Origin: Ancylomarina sp048268005
Lineage (GTDB): Bacteria; Bacteroidota; Bacteroidia; Bacteroidales; Marinifilaceae
NCBI GenBank assembly: GCA_048268005.1
Contig: JBLWWJ010000003.1
Span: 186,001-250,000, forward strand
Direction: 5' to 3'
Length of the DNA: 64,000 nt
Shown here: one piece after another, positions 18,832 to 28,210 of the stretch
How positions within the stretch are numbered: the first letter of the stretch is position 1
Layout of the letters: each line of letters opens with the position of its first letter
Translations under genes and position numbers: made by a program
Notes under the pieces: generated by a model
Seen by the model: only the letters and a program-made list of their open reading frames with translations
What the model was told of the DNA's origin: nothing
Databases searched by the model: none

Positions 18832-20136
18832 ATGAAAAAAATAAAACGAATTCTTTTAGCCATTGCCATCATTGGCTTGAGCTATTTTATCTACGATACA
18901 AGTGTTAAGCTTCCTGTTGTCACAGGTTATTCAGCAAAAGATGTGTGCTCAGGACTTTTCATAGCCAACAGAAGCTTAGAATCCTTACAGAATAATGATA
19001 TCAACTACTCATTCATGAGTAAAACCAGTATTAAAGTCAATAAAGAGGAGAAATCAGTAACGGCAAGCATCTTCGGGTTGTTCCCACGCAAAGCCATTTA
19101 TCGCGGTGCATTGGGATGTTGCATTACAAAGGGCTACAATGAGGAAGAACTAAGACAACAAACTTTTAATAGACCTACAATCGAGAATATACCGCTGAAC
19201 ACAGTGCTTAATGACATCGAAGGTGAAATTGATTTTAAGCTCCTAAATACAGCACTTGATTCCGTTTTTGAACATGAAGAAAGAACCCGAGGTGTTGTCG
19301 TACTTTACAAAAATAAACTGATTGCTGAACGATATGGAGCTGGCTTTAACCAGTCGACTCCCCTTTTAGGCTGGTCAATGAATAAGAGTATTATCAATGC
19401 ATTGGTTGGTATTATGAAAAAGCAGAATCGTCTTGACCTTAGCGATAAGGCTCTTTTTGAAGAATGGGAAAAAGATGAAAGAAAAGACATTACGCTCAAT
19501 GATCTCATGCACATGAGCAGTGGTCTGGATTGGAATGAGGGCTATGGCGGCCTTTCGGATGTGACCAAGATGCTTTACAAAACAGGTACAGCTTCAGGCT
19601 ATGCTATCAATAAAGAATTCTCAGTGGAACCTGATTCAAAATGGATCTATTCTTCTGGAACCTCAAATATCATCAGCAAATACCTACGGGATAAAATCAA
19701 TCATGATGAAGAATACCACAATTTCCCTTATCTGGAATTGTTTAAGAAAATTGGTGCAAGCTCATTTTATTATGAAACCGATGCTGAAGGCACATTTGTT
19801 GGCTCATCTTTTGGTTATGCGACCACTCGAGACTGGGCTAAGTTTGGATTATTGTATCTAAACGATGGTATAGCTAATGGAGAGCGAATTTTACCAGAAG
19901 GTTGGGTAAAGTATTCCCAAACACCTGCTAAGGCTTCAAATGGTCGATACGGAGCTCAATTTTGGCTCAATGCTGATTCCGAAATTGATGAATTCAATTG
20001 CATCGGTCACCATGGACAGATAATATCTATTATTCCATCAAAAGATCTGGTTATTGTACGTTTGGGTTTATCCATAGACAAGCGTTTTAACACCAATAAG
20101 TTTATTCAAAACGTTGTGAATTCTATAAAGGAATGA
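18832..20136 (+). CDS. Class C beta-lactamase-like serine hydrolase
   Basis: The 434-residue protein has an N-terminal membrane anchor or signal segment (KRILLAIAIIGLSYFIYDT) and then a beta-lactamase/transpeptidase-like domain. The catalytic SxxK is in LLGWSMNKSII (Ser-Met-Asn-Lys), the Tyr motif is YSSGTSNIISKYL, and the third motif appears as CIGHHGQIISI near the end. This arrangement matches the 6-aminohexanoate-oligomer-hydrolase/esterase branch more than true beta-lactamases. The substrate is unknown. A perfect inverted repeat lies just downstream. Confidence 0.88.
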   Translation: MKKIKRILLAIAIIGLSYFIYDTSVKLPVVTGYSAKDVCSGLFIANRSLESLQNNDINYSFMSKTSIKVNKEEKSVTASIFGLFPRKAIYRGALGCCITKGYNEEELRQQTFNRPTIENIPLNTVLNDIEGEIDFKLLNTALDSVFEHEERTRGVVVLYKNKLIAERYGAGFNQSTPLLGWSMNKSIINALVGIMKKQNRLDLSDKALFEEWEKDERKDITLNDLMHMSSGLDWNEGYGGLSDVTKMLYKTGTASGYAINKEFSVEPDSKWIYSSGTSNIISKYLRDKINHDEEYHNFPYLELFKKIGASSFYYETDAEGTFVGSSFGYATTRDWAKFGLLYLNDGIANGERILPEGWVKYSQTPAKASNGRYGAQFWLNADSEIDEFNCIGHHGQIISIIPSKDLVIVRLGLSIDKRFNTNKFIQNVVNSIKE

Positions 20137-20151
20137 ATTTCTGACGATCAA

Positions 20152-20195
20152 GTTATCAGATGATTCCCCTTGATGATCATTATTCATCTGATAAC
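20152..20195. repeat. Intergenic inverted repeat, copy 1 (GTTATCAG/CTGATAAC)
   Basis: GTTATCAGATGA at 20152-20163 pairs perfectly with TCATCTGATAAC at 20184-20195. The preceding ATCAAG can also pair with CTTGAT in the loop, giving an alternative fold. ATCAAGTTATCAG (20147-20159) recurs in reverse orientation at 58233-58245, which suggests a dispersed intergenic repeat family. No T tract follows on the forward strand. Confidence 0.6.
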
Positions 20196-20264
20196 TCCAA
20201 GAAAGAAAAAATAAACAAAGGGGTTAATTTTTGTTGAAGGAATTCTACTTATTGTAATTATCTA

Positions 20265-20684
20265 CTATGCTATTACATCCCCAATGGTTTCTATGGTAAA
20301 TCGTATTAATGGATAAAAAGCTAACAGAAATAAAGAAATCGTTAATACAATATCAATACGAACCCACGTCTTTCTATTCACAAAACTCATGCTATCCACC
20401 TTAAGTGATATCAATCGATAAAGGAATTGAAAACAGAAGAATGCAAAGATATTCATAACATATGGGTTAAACTGATTAGCCAAAGCCAGATCTCCTCTTA
20501 TAAGTGCTGAAAATGCCCTTGATAATCCCAGCGAAGGACTAGAATTCCCTGTTATATCCGTATAAAAGGAAGGGATAATATGGCTGCCATTCTCAGGTAA
20601 AAAAAGACAGGAGTAAATGAACACCAGTCCAATTACTCCTGCAAATATGATATTGATGATTCTATAGGAATCAATAGGCTTCAT
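20265..20684 (-). CDS. DUF2752-like small membrane protein
   Basis: The 139-residue protein has three predicted membrane segments (about 10-30, 80-100, 112-135). The central segment SSPSLGLSRAFSALIRGDLALANQFNPYVM matches DUF2752, whose hallmark is CPxCGxxRA; here both cysteines are replaced by serine or leucine, so any role based on those cysteines is lost. It lies five bases after the DUF4190-like gene on the same strand and is probably co-transcribed with it. The function of the family is unknown. Confidence 0.75.
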   Translation of the reverse strand: MKPIDSYRIINIIFAGVIGLVFIYSCLFLPENGSHIIPSFYTDITGNSSPSLGLSRAFSALIRGDLALANQFNPYVMNIFAFFCFQFLYRLISLKVDSMSFVNRKTWVRIDIVLTISLFLLAFYPLIRFTIETIGDVIA

Positions 20685-20689
20685 CCGAA

Positions 20690-21154
20690 CTATTCTTTTT
20701 CGATATGGATTTTAATTTTCATTGAGTCTGTCTGGATATGAATTGTTTCCTCAATCTTCATACTATCCATTTGCATTTCCAATTGATCCAATTCATCTTG
20801 CAATTCAGTATTACACGAACCTGTTCCTCGAACAACTTCTTCAAGTACATCCTCAACTATTCCTTCAATCTGATCTTCGTCCAATGAGGCGATACCAACA
20901 AAAACAAATAACCAAACACAAGCAATTAGGGTTCCTAAAGCTGAAATGATAATGGCGGCAATATTAATACCCTTAGCCCCATCATACTTATTGGCTTGAA
21001 CCAAGCCTACAATCGATAAGACAATCGCTATAATACCAGGGCCAATAGCAATGACACCCACACAAGGAATAAAAGCCATAAACAAACTTAAAATTCCCAA
21101 AATTAAACCAGCCACGCCTAAACCATGACCTGCATTTGTTTTTATCTTTTCCAT
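20690..21154 (-). CDS. DUF4190-like small membrane protein
   Basis: The 154-residue product has two membrane segments: GLGVAGLILGILSLFMAFIPCVGVIAIGPG, and after the NKYDGAKG loop, INIAAIIISALGTLIACVWLFVF. The acidic C-terminal tail carries Glu-rich runs and short EEVVRGTG- and MKIEETIHIQTDSMKI-type segments. The double hydrophobic hairpin is characteristic of DUF4190. It precedes the DUF2752-like gene. No function is known. Confidence 0.75.
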   Translation of the reverse strand: MEKIKTNAGHGLGVAGLILGILSLFMAFIPCVGVIAIGPGIIAIVLSIVGLVQANKYDGAKGINIAAIIISALGTLIACVWLFVFVGIASLDEDQIEGIVEDVLEEVVRGTGSCNTELQDELDQLEMQMDSMKIEETIHIQTDSMKIKIHIEKE

Positions 21155-21241
21155 ATCAACTCTTTTTGTTCTAATTTGTTAGAATCCTGATAAAGATAAT
21201 AAGTTTTTTTGTCCCTAAAACCCTTGAATAAAATAGACTAT

Positions 21242-21274
21242 AAAAAAAGACCCCCAATTGCTTGAGAGTCCTTT
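21242..21274 (-). terminator. Terminator after sppA
   Basis: On the reverse strand, GACTCTCAA and TTGGGGGTC pair (with G-T wobbles) around a GCAA loop, followed by seven T. Confidence 0.75.
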
Positions 21275-21300
21275 TACCGTTTCGCTAATTTACTTGAAAA

Positions 21301-23097
21301 TTAATATAAATCGATTTGATATGGGATTCTGGCTTGAACGCCACCCATATTCATAATGTCTTTTGTTTTTTCGTAATACTGGTAGTTAACACCCAGCTCA
21401 CTCTTAAGAATTCGCATCTTCACATTACCTGTTAAATCATCAAGCAATGCCTGGAATGGATCTTTTTCTTTTGGTAAAGAAGTCAATCGATACTCCTCAA
21501 TACCAGCCTTTTCTTTTGCAATTGCAATAGCTGTTTCAAGACCTCCTAAAACATCAACCAGGCCTGATTTTTGAGCATCCATAGCGTTCCAAACACGACC
21601 CTGAGCGACTTCATGAATCTCTTCAACTGTCTTATGACGTCCTGCAGCAACACGGCTTAGGAAGGTATCGTAACCATCGTTAAGAAACTCCTGAAGAATC
21701 AGACGCTCTTGCTTATTAAACTTACGAGATGCAAATGGCATAAATGGAATTGGATAGCCACCTCCAAAGGATGAAAACTTATGCGTTCCGATAGGATCTG
21801 TAGTCAAACCAAGTTTATTCTTAATCAAATCTTCACCTGAGAAAAATAAGCCATAAATACCTATAGAACCAGTAATTGTATTAGGATCAGCAACAATCGT
21901 ATCAGCAGCACATGCGATATAATACCCACCTGACGCCGCAACATTACCCATTGAAGCAATAACCGGCTTGGTTTGTCTTGCCAAATCAACTTCTCTCCAG
22001 ATGATATCTGAAATTAAAGCACTACCTCCTGGTGAGTTGATACGCAAAACAATCGCCTTAACTGCCGTATCTTTTCTAGCCTTACGAATCGTTTGTGCCA
22101 ATTCCGGACCAATCGCAGTTGATGATTGCTCAAAGCCAATTGCTCCAGTTGCATACACGACTGCAATCTTGTTTTTTGAATATTTTTTATTTGCGTTTGG
22201 AGCCTTAGTATACTTTTCAATACTAATTTTATTTAGCTTCTTCTTCGATTTTGTCCCTACAAGATCTTTCAGCTTAGCCTCCATTTCATCTTCATAGATA
22301 ATACCATCAATAAGCTTATAATCCAAAGCATGTTGAGGCTTACGCACAGCCAACTCATTGGTTAATTTGTTAAATGCATCAACCGTAATATCACGCTCCT
22401 GAGCAATACCTTCGGCCATTTGATTCCACATAGCTGAAGTATAAGCCAAGTTCTGCTCGCGAGAAGCATCACTCATCTTCTCCAGAAAATAAGGTTCTGT
22501 TGCTGACTTGTATTTACCAACTCGAACAACTTGTGCTTCAACACCAATTTTCTTCAAAAAGTTCTTATAAAAAGTCATTTCACCACCTATACCTGTAAAC
22601 CAAATATTTCCTAGTGGATTAATGTAAATACTATCTGATACAGAGGCTAAATAATAAGCTTTTTGGGAATATCCCATATTATTATAAGCCACAATAAACT
22701 TACCTGAAGTTTTAAATTCTTTCAGTTTAGTGCGGATTTCCTGAGCAACAGCGTAACCTCCAAAACTTGAGGAAATATCATACACATTCAGATAAATACC
22801 TTTAATTTTATCATCTGTTTTTGCTTTTTCAATACATTCTAAAATATTGTCTAATCCTAATTTCGCCTTAGGTTTCATACTCATGAAATCAAAACCATCC
22901 ATAGGATTCTCCGAACCTCTATCCATAACTTCCTTGTTCAGAGCGATTTCAAGAATCGAATTATTCTTTACTGTAACAGGCTTATCACCACTAGCAACTA
23001 TCGCTCCTATTATTCCCATACCAATAAACAGCAATAGAATACTGCCGATGATAAAGGCTAAGAAAGAGGCTAAAGTGATTTTAAAAAAATTCTTCAT
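21301..23097 (-). CDS. sppA: Signal peptide peptidase SppA, 67K type
   Basis: The 598-residue protein has one N-terminal membrane helix (about 8-34) and tandem S49 peptidase domains, as in the long SppA type. The general-base lysine is in VGKYKSATEPYF in the N-terminal half, and the nucleophile serine is in NSPGGSALISD in the second half. SppA is a membrane-bound serine protease that degrades cleaved signal peptides in the periplasm. Length and domain order fit the E. coli type. The 200-base gap upstream separates it from the divergent folK. Confidence 0.93.
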   Translation of the reverse strand: MKNFFKITLASFLAFIIGSILLLFIGMGIIGAIVASGDKPVTVKNNSILEIALNKEVMDRGSENPMDGFDFMSMKPKAKLGLDNILECIEKAKTDDKIKGIYLNVYDISSSFGGYAVAQEIRTKLKEFKTSGKFIVAYNNMGYSQKAYYLASVSDSIYINPLGNIWFTGIGGEMTFYKNFLKKIGVEAQVVRVGKYKSATEPYFLEKMSDASREQNLAYTSAMWNQMAEGIAQERDITVDAFNKLTNELAVRKPQHALDYKLIDGIIYEDEMEAKLKDLVGTKSKKKLNKISIEKYTKAPNANKKYSKNKIAVVYATGAIGFEQSSTAIGPELAQTIRKARKDTAVKAIVLRINSPGGSALISDIIWREVDLARQTKPVIASMGNVAASGGYYIACAADTIVADPNTITGSIGIYGLFFSGEDLIKNKLGLTTDPIGTHKFSSFGGGYPIPFMPFASRKFNKQERLILQEFLNDGYDTFLSRVAAGRHKTVEEIHEVAQGRVWNAMDAQKSGLVDVLGGLETAIAIAKEKAGIEEYRLTSLPKEKDPFQALLDDLTGNVKMRILKSELGVNYQYYEKTKDIMNMGGVQARIPYQIDLY

Positions 23098-23296
23098 AAA
23101 TGCTTAATTTGAAAATTAGTTTTCCTTTGGTGCTTAGTTTTAATTTAAAATTCGAAATCAATAGAAAGTATTAATCTGATTCTCATAACAAATATATCTA
23201 TTTTGTAAATGAAGTCGATCAATAAGACTTATTTTTCGATGTATATTTTGCTGAGTAAGATTTCTTTAGTTTTTTTGCCGTTCAAACAGATAATTT

Positions 23297-23782
23297 ATGA
23301 CTAGAATCTATTTTTTATTAGGTGGTAATATTGGGAATCGTGAAGAATTACTGTCTGAAGCAGTCAGAAAGATGACAAATCAGATTGGCAGATTCGTTCA
23401 AGCTTCGTCACTTTACGAAACTGAGCCTTGGGGCTTCAGCCATGAACAGAACTTTCTAAATCAGGTTATTGCTTTTGATTCAGAATTATCTGCTTTGGAA
23501 ATACTGGATAAAACTCAGGCTATTGAAAAAGAATTAGGTCGCATTCGCAAAACCACACAATACTGCGAGCGAACCATTGATATCGACATCTTATTTTTTG
23601 GCAATGAATTAATCGAAAATGAACGATTATCTGTTCCTCATCCCAGAATTCAAGAACGCTCCTTCGCACTATACCCACTTGAAGAACTCATACCTGATTT
23701 TATACACCCAGCATTAAAAAAGAGTATCAAAACACTTAAAGAAGAATGCCCTGACAAACTGAAAGTCAATAAATTTAATTAA
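23297..23782 (+). CDS. folK: 6-hydroxymethyl-dihydropterin pyrophosphokinase (HPPK)
   Basis: The 161-residue protein matches FolK of the folate pathway: LLGGNIGNREELL at the start, SLYETEPWGFSHEQNFLNQV, LGRIRKTTQYCERTIDIDILFFG, and PHPRIQERSFALYPLEEL. It transfers pyrophosphate from ATP to 6-hydroxymethyl-dihydropterin. It stands alone in front of the convergent SulP gene, and its stop codon overlaps the SulP stop (23779-23782), so little or no terminator space is left between them. Confidence 0.95.
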   Translation: MTRIYFLLGGNIGNREELLSEAVRKMTNQIGRFVQASSLYETEPWGFSHEQNFLNQVIAFDSELSALEILDKTQAIEKELGRIRKTTQYCERTIDIDILFFGNELIENERLSVPHPRIQERSFALYPLEELIPDFIHPALKKSIKTLKEECPDKLKVNKFN

Positions 23783-25413
23783 TCGTGAGTTGCTTTAGCG
23801 TAATCTAAAGCATGATTGAATGAATCGAAGATATGATCTTTTCCAATCTTAGAAATTAGATCATACTTCTCCATATCTAGTAATACCGATTCATTTACGC
23901 CAGACAGTATAATTCTAACATTAGACTTCTGAAGCGAATCAATTACTGCTTTAAAGTTATGGAAACCTGTGGCATCGATAAATGGAACATGTCGCATTCG
24001 AATCACGATGGTTTTACTTTTTAAACCAATTTGCTGAATCAGTTGAGCATACTGCTTCGCTGATGCGAAGAAGAAAGGTCCGCTAATTTCGTAAACTGAT
24101 ATTTCCTTAGGCAAGTCACTATAATCCTCTATTAAATCCACATTTACATCCTTTTGAACCTGCTCGCCTTTGTCAGCCATTCTCTTCATAAAAAGAACGG
24201 CTGATAAGACTACACCGACTTCAATCGCGATTGTTAAATCAACCAAAACAGTCAAGAAGAAGGTAGCCAGAAGAACCAGAATATCAAAACCTGAACTCTT
24301 TAGGATAGATCTAAAAACACGCCACTCACTCATATTGTAGGAAACGACTATCAGCACACCTGCCAAACATGACATAGGAATCAGCTTGGCCCATTGCCCA
24401 AAGAAAAGCATAATCAGCAATAGGGTTACCGCATGTACTATACCCGCTATTGGACTTCTACCTCCATTTTTGATATTCGTAGCCGTACGTGCAATAGCTC
24501 CAGTTGCGGGAATTCCACCAAAGAAAGGTGTTACGATATTGGCTACCCCTTGAGCAATCAACTCCGTATTCGAGCGGTGATTACCACCAATCATACCATC
24601 AGCCACTACTGCCGAAAGTAAAGATTCGATAGCTCCAAGCAGAGCAATTGTAATTGCTGGTGCAATATACTGTGTCAGGTTAGCCCATTCGATGGCTGGG
24701 AAACTAAGACTAATGGTCGTTGGAATCTCTCCAAAAAATGATTCAATGGTTGTAACAGGCAAATCGAATAACTGTACAGCTAAGGTTATTGCAATAATAG
24801 CAATAAAAGAACCAGGTATCTTACTCGTAATTTTCTTTGAGTAGACACTAATTAAGATAGTAGCTACAGTCAATATTAAAGCTGTAGGATTCAATGTATG
24901 AATATGTGAGAAATACATTTCCCATTTTGCTAAAAAATCTGAGGGAACTTTATCTATATCCAGACCAAAAGCATCTTTTATTTGGGTCGAAAATATAACC
25001 AAAGCGATACCGCTGGTAAAACCAACAATTAAAGGATGCGGAAAATACTTGAGAAGCGTGCCCAATCTTAAACAACCAAATATCACCAAGAGGACCCCGG
25101 CCATAATGGTTGAGATAATTAATCCTCCTATGCCATGTGTTTCTACAATACCATAAACAATAACAATAAAAGCACCTGTGGGTCCACCAATTTGCACACG
25201 GCTACCTCCCAAAAATGAAATAAGTAAACCTGCAACAATAGCCGTTATCAAACCCTTATCTGGAGATACCCCCGAAGCAACAGCAAAAGCAATAGCTAGG
25301 GGAAGAGCAACGATACCAACAACAATACCAGCCATGACGTCATTCGAAATTTGCTTTTTATCAATTCCGGCTTTTAAAAGGCTAAATAGTTTAGGGTTGA
25401 ATAATTTTGACAT
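23779..25413 (-). CDS. SulP-family inorganic anion transporter with STAS domain
   Basis: The 544-residue membrane protein has about 11-12 membrane segments in residues 25-420. The SulP signature is near the start (NDVMAGIVVGIVALPLAIAFAVASGV) and a conserved segment reads GGIPATGAIARTATNIKNGG. A C-terminal cytoplasmic STAS domain begins near residue 430 and contains FIDATGFHNFKAVI. Bacterial SulP proteins carry sulfate, bicarbonate or other anions; the substrate cannot be assigned here because no sulfur or carbon-concentration gene adjoins it. Confidence 0.9.
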   Translation of the reverse strand: MSKLFNPKLFSLLKAGIDKKQISNDVMAGIVVGIVALPLAIAFAVASGVSPDKGLITAIVAGLLISFLGGSRVQIGGPTGAFIVIVYGIVETHGIGGLIISTIMAGVLLVIFGCLRLGTLLKYFPHPLIVGFTSGIALVIFSTQIKDAFGLDIDKVPSDFLAKWEMYFSHIHTLNPTALILTVATILISVYSKKITSKIPGSFIAIIAITLAVQLFDLPVTTIESFFGEIPTTISLSFPAIEWANLTQYIAPAITIALLGAIESLLSAVVADGMIGGNHRSNTELIAQGVANIVTPFFGGIPATGAIARTATNIKNGGRSPIAGIVHAVTLLLIMLFFGQWAKLIPMSCLAGVLIVVSYNMSEWRVFRSILKSSGFDILVLLATFFLTVLVDLTIAIEVGVVLSAVLFMKRMADKGEQVQKDVNVDLIEDYSDLPKEISVYEISGPFFFASAKQYAQLIQQIGLKSKTIVIRMRHVPFIDATGFHNFKAVIDSLQKSNVRIILSGVNESVLLDMEKYDLISKIGKDHIFDSFNHALDYAKATHD

Positions 25414-25521
25414 TGGAGTGTTTATTTTGATTTTCAGGCAGCAAAATTAGTCATAATCAAAGCACATTATTCTCAAAATGATATGTTCTTTAGACTATGG
25501 CTACATCAAAAACAGGGGTAC

Positions 25522-25552
25522 AAAAAAAGCTCCGAATGAATATTCGAAGCTT
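25522..25552 (-). terminator. Terminator after tRNA-Gln copy 2
   Basis: On the reverse strand, AAGCTTCGAAT pairs with ATTCGGAGCTT (one wobble), followed by seven T. The hairpin closely resembles the one at 15226-15258 after the other tRNA-Gln copy. Confidence 0.8.
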
Positions 25553-25560
25553 GAATTGTG

Positions 25561-25631
25561 TTGTCCCATAAGGACTCGAACCTTAAACGTCTGGACCAAA
25601 ACCAGATGTGTTACCATTACACCATGGGACA
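25561..25631 (-). tRNA. tRNA-Gln (anticodon TTG), copy 2
   Basis: The gene appears identical over its 71 bases to the tRNA-Gln at 15265-15335, with the same acceptor, anticodon (TTG) and T-arm sequences and no encoded CCA. Flanking sequence differs except for the downstream terminator hairpin, which is a diverged copy of the other one. Confidence 0.97.
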
Positions 25632-25793
25632 ATCATACTGTCTATCATTTCTGACTAAGACGCTGCAAATATATGAGATTTTTCTTTCTCAACAAAGCCT
25701 CTTGCTGGAAAAAGATCGTTTTTTTTCCGCATTGTTTTGTATCTTACTGAGAGTAAAATATTTTGAGTCAAATAAAAATTTCAATTGTTTTGT

Positions 25794-26144
25794 ATGGATA
25801 GTCTAAGTGGGAAATGGCTCTATGAAGAAGACTATAGCTTTGGGAAGGCAAAAGGCGAGCTCTATCTAAAACAGATAGGGAAACGACTTATTGGAAAAAT
25901 CATTTTCCTGGAGAATATTGATTCATCCAATTCTGTGATGGTTCAAGAATTTCTCGAAGGAGAAATAAATGGTAGTCGGATTATTTTACAGGCGACAGAA
26001 TACGATATTATTCATTCAGAGGAAACTGTTTTTTATGAACTCGACTGTTGGAAAGGTGTACTTTTAAACGAATTCACAATTGAAGGAGAAAGTTTAGACA
26101 AACAGGGAATCTACGGGAGTTTTGTTTTTCAGAAAGTCCAATGA
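25794..26144 (+). CDS. Small cytosolic protein of unknown function
   Basis: I start this at the ATG 25794 (N-terminus MDSLSGKWLYEEDYSFGKAKG); a TTG three codons earlier is also possible. The product of about 116 residues has no signal peptide or membrane segment and alternates short beta strands with acidic loops (GKLYLKQ-type patterns, GEINGSRIILQATEYD, WKGVLLNEFTIEGESLDKQ), which suggests a small beta-barrel or lipocalin-like fold. I recognise no family motif. It lies between tRNA-Gln and rsgA. Confidence 0.65.
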   Translation: MDSLSGKWLYEEDYSFGKAKGELYLKQIGKRLIGKIIFLENIDSSNSVMVQEFLEGEINGSRIILQATEYDIIHSEETVFYELDCWKGVLLNEFTIEGESLDKQGIYGSFVFQKVQ

Positions 26145-26175
26145 ATTTCTAAAAAGCTAATCCACAAAAAAATAC

Positions 26176-26183
26176 TATTTTTG
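26176..26183 (+). promoter_or_regulatory. -7-like box upstream of rsgA
   Basis: TATTTTTG matches TAnnTTTG, but no TTG -33 element is at the right spacing. It would imply a leader of roughly 110 bases before rsgA. Confidence 0.3.
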
Positions 26184-26297
26184 CTGAATTATCAAGATTG
26201 AGATCTTTCAAACCCATATCTGAAAAATCAAATCACCTATCAATAAGCAAGATCATTGGAAAGCGCGACTCAGCCTTTTCCAAAAAACAAATAAACT

Positions 26298-27221
26298 GTG
26301 AAAGAAGGATTAGTCATAAAATCAACAGGTAGCTGGTACACCGTTAAAACCGAAGATGGAGATGTTCACGACTGTAGAATTAAAGGTCGATTTCGTATGG
26401 AAGGTATTCGTACGACCAATCCTATTTCGGTAGGCGACATTGTTCAGTTTAACCAGGAGAAAGATGCCAATGTTATTGTAAAAATTAACGACAGAAAGAA
26501 TTACATCATTCGCAAATCGACTAATCTCTCGAAGAGTAGCCAGATTATTGCAGCTAATATCGATCATGCTTTCTTAATTGTGACCGTTAATTACCCGCTT
26601 ACAACAAGTACCTTTATTGATCGTTTCTTAGCAGCAGCTGAAGCTTACAACATTCCTGTTAACCTGGTCTTCAATAAAATTGATCGTTATAGAGAAGATG
26701 ATCTGGCTCAATTGCAAGAACTTAAGAACATATACCAAAAAATTGGCTATAAATGTTTCGAAGTTTCAGCCAGAACAGGCTTAAATATGGATGTGCTTAA
26801 AGCCGAGATGACAGATAAGATCAATCTTCTTTCAGGACACTCGGGTGTTGGAAAATCAACCTTGATCAATTCCATACAACCCGGCTTGGAACTAAAGACA
26901 GGTGAGATTTCAGAATCGCATTCTTCCGGGAAACACACCACAACTTTTTCTGAGATGTTCGAACTGGAATTCGGTGGCTATATTATCGATACGCCTGGAA
27001 TTCGCGGTTTTGGAACTTTCAATATGGAGAAAGAAGAGATGTTTCACTTCTTCCCGGAAATTTTCAGAATCTCAAACAATTGTCAATTCCATAATTGTAC
27101 GCATATGCACGAGCCCAAATGTGCCGTTAAGAAAGCTGTTGAACGAGGCGAAATTGCAGAATCCCGCTACGATAGTTATCATGGGATGATGTCTGAAGAC
27201 GAAGAATTAAAATACCGATAG
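26298..27221 (+). CDS. rsgA: Ribosome small-subunit-dependent GTPase A
   Basis: The 307-residue protein has the RsgA (YjeQ) layout: an N-terminal OB domain (LVIKSTGSWYTVKTEDG, then VGDIVQF), a circularly permuted GTPase with NKIDRY (G4) before GHSGVGKSTLIN (G1) and DTPGIRGFG (G3), and a C-terminal zinc site CQFHNCTHMHEPKCAVKKAV. It acts in late 30S assembly, as RbfA does. The start is a GTG at 26298; family proteins begin close to this KEGLVIK sequence. Confidence 0.95.
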   Translation: MKEGLVIKSTGSWYTVKTEDGDVHDCRIKGRFRMEGIRTTNPISVGDIVQFNQEKDANVIVKINDRKNYIIRKSTNLSKSSQIIAANIDHAFLIVTVNYPLTTSTFIDRFLAAAEAYNIPVNLVFNKIDRYREDDLAQLQELKNIYQKIGYKCFEVSARTGLNMDVLKAEMTDKINLLSGHSGVGKSTLINSIQPGLELKTGEISESHSSGKHTTTFSEMFELEFGGYIIDTPGIRGFGTFNMEKEEMFHFFPEIFRISNNCQFHNCTHMHEPKCAVKKAVERGEIAESRYDSYHGMMSEDEELKYR

Positions 27222-27342
27222 GCCTAAACATTTGAATAATTAACGAAAGTTAAATTCTTAATCTGGACTTCTCTCCTCTTTGAGTTTAAGCTAAATCCTT
27301 ATATCTTGAACCTTTATTTCATAAATTCTAACATTTAAAAAT

Positions 27343-28110
27343 ATGCGTTCACACGAAATAGATTATAAAATATACGGTAACGACATTCAATTGGTCGAAG
27401 TTGAATTAGATCCAAACGAGACTGTAATAGCCGAAGCTGGAGCCATGGCCTATATGGAAGAAGGAATTCAGTTTGAAGCGAAGATGGGTGATGGATCAGA
27501 ACCTGAGGCGGGTTTATTTGGCAAATTATTGTCAGCGGGATCACGTATGATCACCGGTGAATCATTATTCCTGACTCACTTTACCCATAGAGGTTATGGA
27601 AAAGCAAAAGTTGCCTTTTCAGCACCTTATCCAGGTACCATTATGCCGATCGATTTAAAAAAATCTGGAGGAACATTAATTGTTCAGAAAGATGGCTTCC
27701 TTTGTGCAGCTCTTGGTACTAAGGTTAGCATTGCTTTCAATAAAAAACTTGGAGCAACCTTCTTTGGTGGTGAAGGTTTTATCTTACAAAAATTACAAGG
27801 CGATGGTAAAGCTTTTGTTCATGCAGGAGGTACCGTAATCGAGAAGCAGCTTAACAACGAAACATTAAGAGTTGATACAGGTTGTGTGGTAGCTTTTGAA
27901 GAAGGTATCGAATTTTCAATAGAAAAAGCTGGTGGTTTAAAATCTATGGTTTTTGGTGGTGAAGGGCTTTTCCTGGCAACATTAAGAGGAACGGGTAAAG
28001 TTTACCTACAATCGATGCCAATTAGAAAACTGATACAAGCCATTTCTCCTATGGGAAGCAACACCCGAAAAGGCGGCAGTTCGCTATTAGGTGAATTCCT
28101 TGAAGGTTAA
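27343..28110 (+). CDS. AIM24-family protein (TIGR00266)
   Basis: The 255-residue product has the repeated double-stranded beta pattern of the TIGR00266/AIM24 family: EVELDPNETVIAEAGAMAYMEEGI, then GESLFLTHFTHRG, GFLCAALGTKVSIAF, GEGFILQKLQGDGKAFVHAGG and SMVFGGEGLFLATLRGTGKVYLQSMP. It is glycine-rich with no membrane segment. The family's molecular function is not established. A terminator follows. Confidence 0.88.
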   Translation: MRSHEIDYKIYGNDIQLVEVELDPNETVIAEAGAMAYMEEGIQFEAKMGDGSEPEAGLFGKLLSAGSRMITGESLFLTHFTHRGYGKAKVAFSAPYPGTIMPIDLKKSGGTLIVQKDGFLCAALGTKVSIAFNKKLGATFFGGEGFILQKLQGDGKAFVHAGGTVIEKQLNNETLRVDTGCVVAFEEGIEFSIEKAGGLKSMVFGGEGLFLATLRGTGKVYLQSMPIRKLIQAISPMGSNTRKGGSSLLGEFLEG

Positions 28111-28164
28111 AACTTCCGGTTCATAATCCGATTAAATTTGCCTAAACATATACTTTATTTATAA

Positions 28165-28200
28165 TCCCGCTCCTCACTAATCGAGGACGGGACAATTTTT
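28165..28200 (+). terminator. Terminator after the AIM24-family gene
   Basis: TCCCG and TCCTC pair with GAGGA and CGGGA across a 7-base loop (one bulged C), followed by a T-rich tail. It lies only 10 bases before the mnmH start. Confidence 0.75.
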
Positions 28201-28210
28201 ATCTAAACAC

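Noticed and set aside
25558..25806. 82-codon forward frame over tRNA-Gln copy 2
   Set aside because: It runs through the tRNA gene in the opposite direction and has no protein features.
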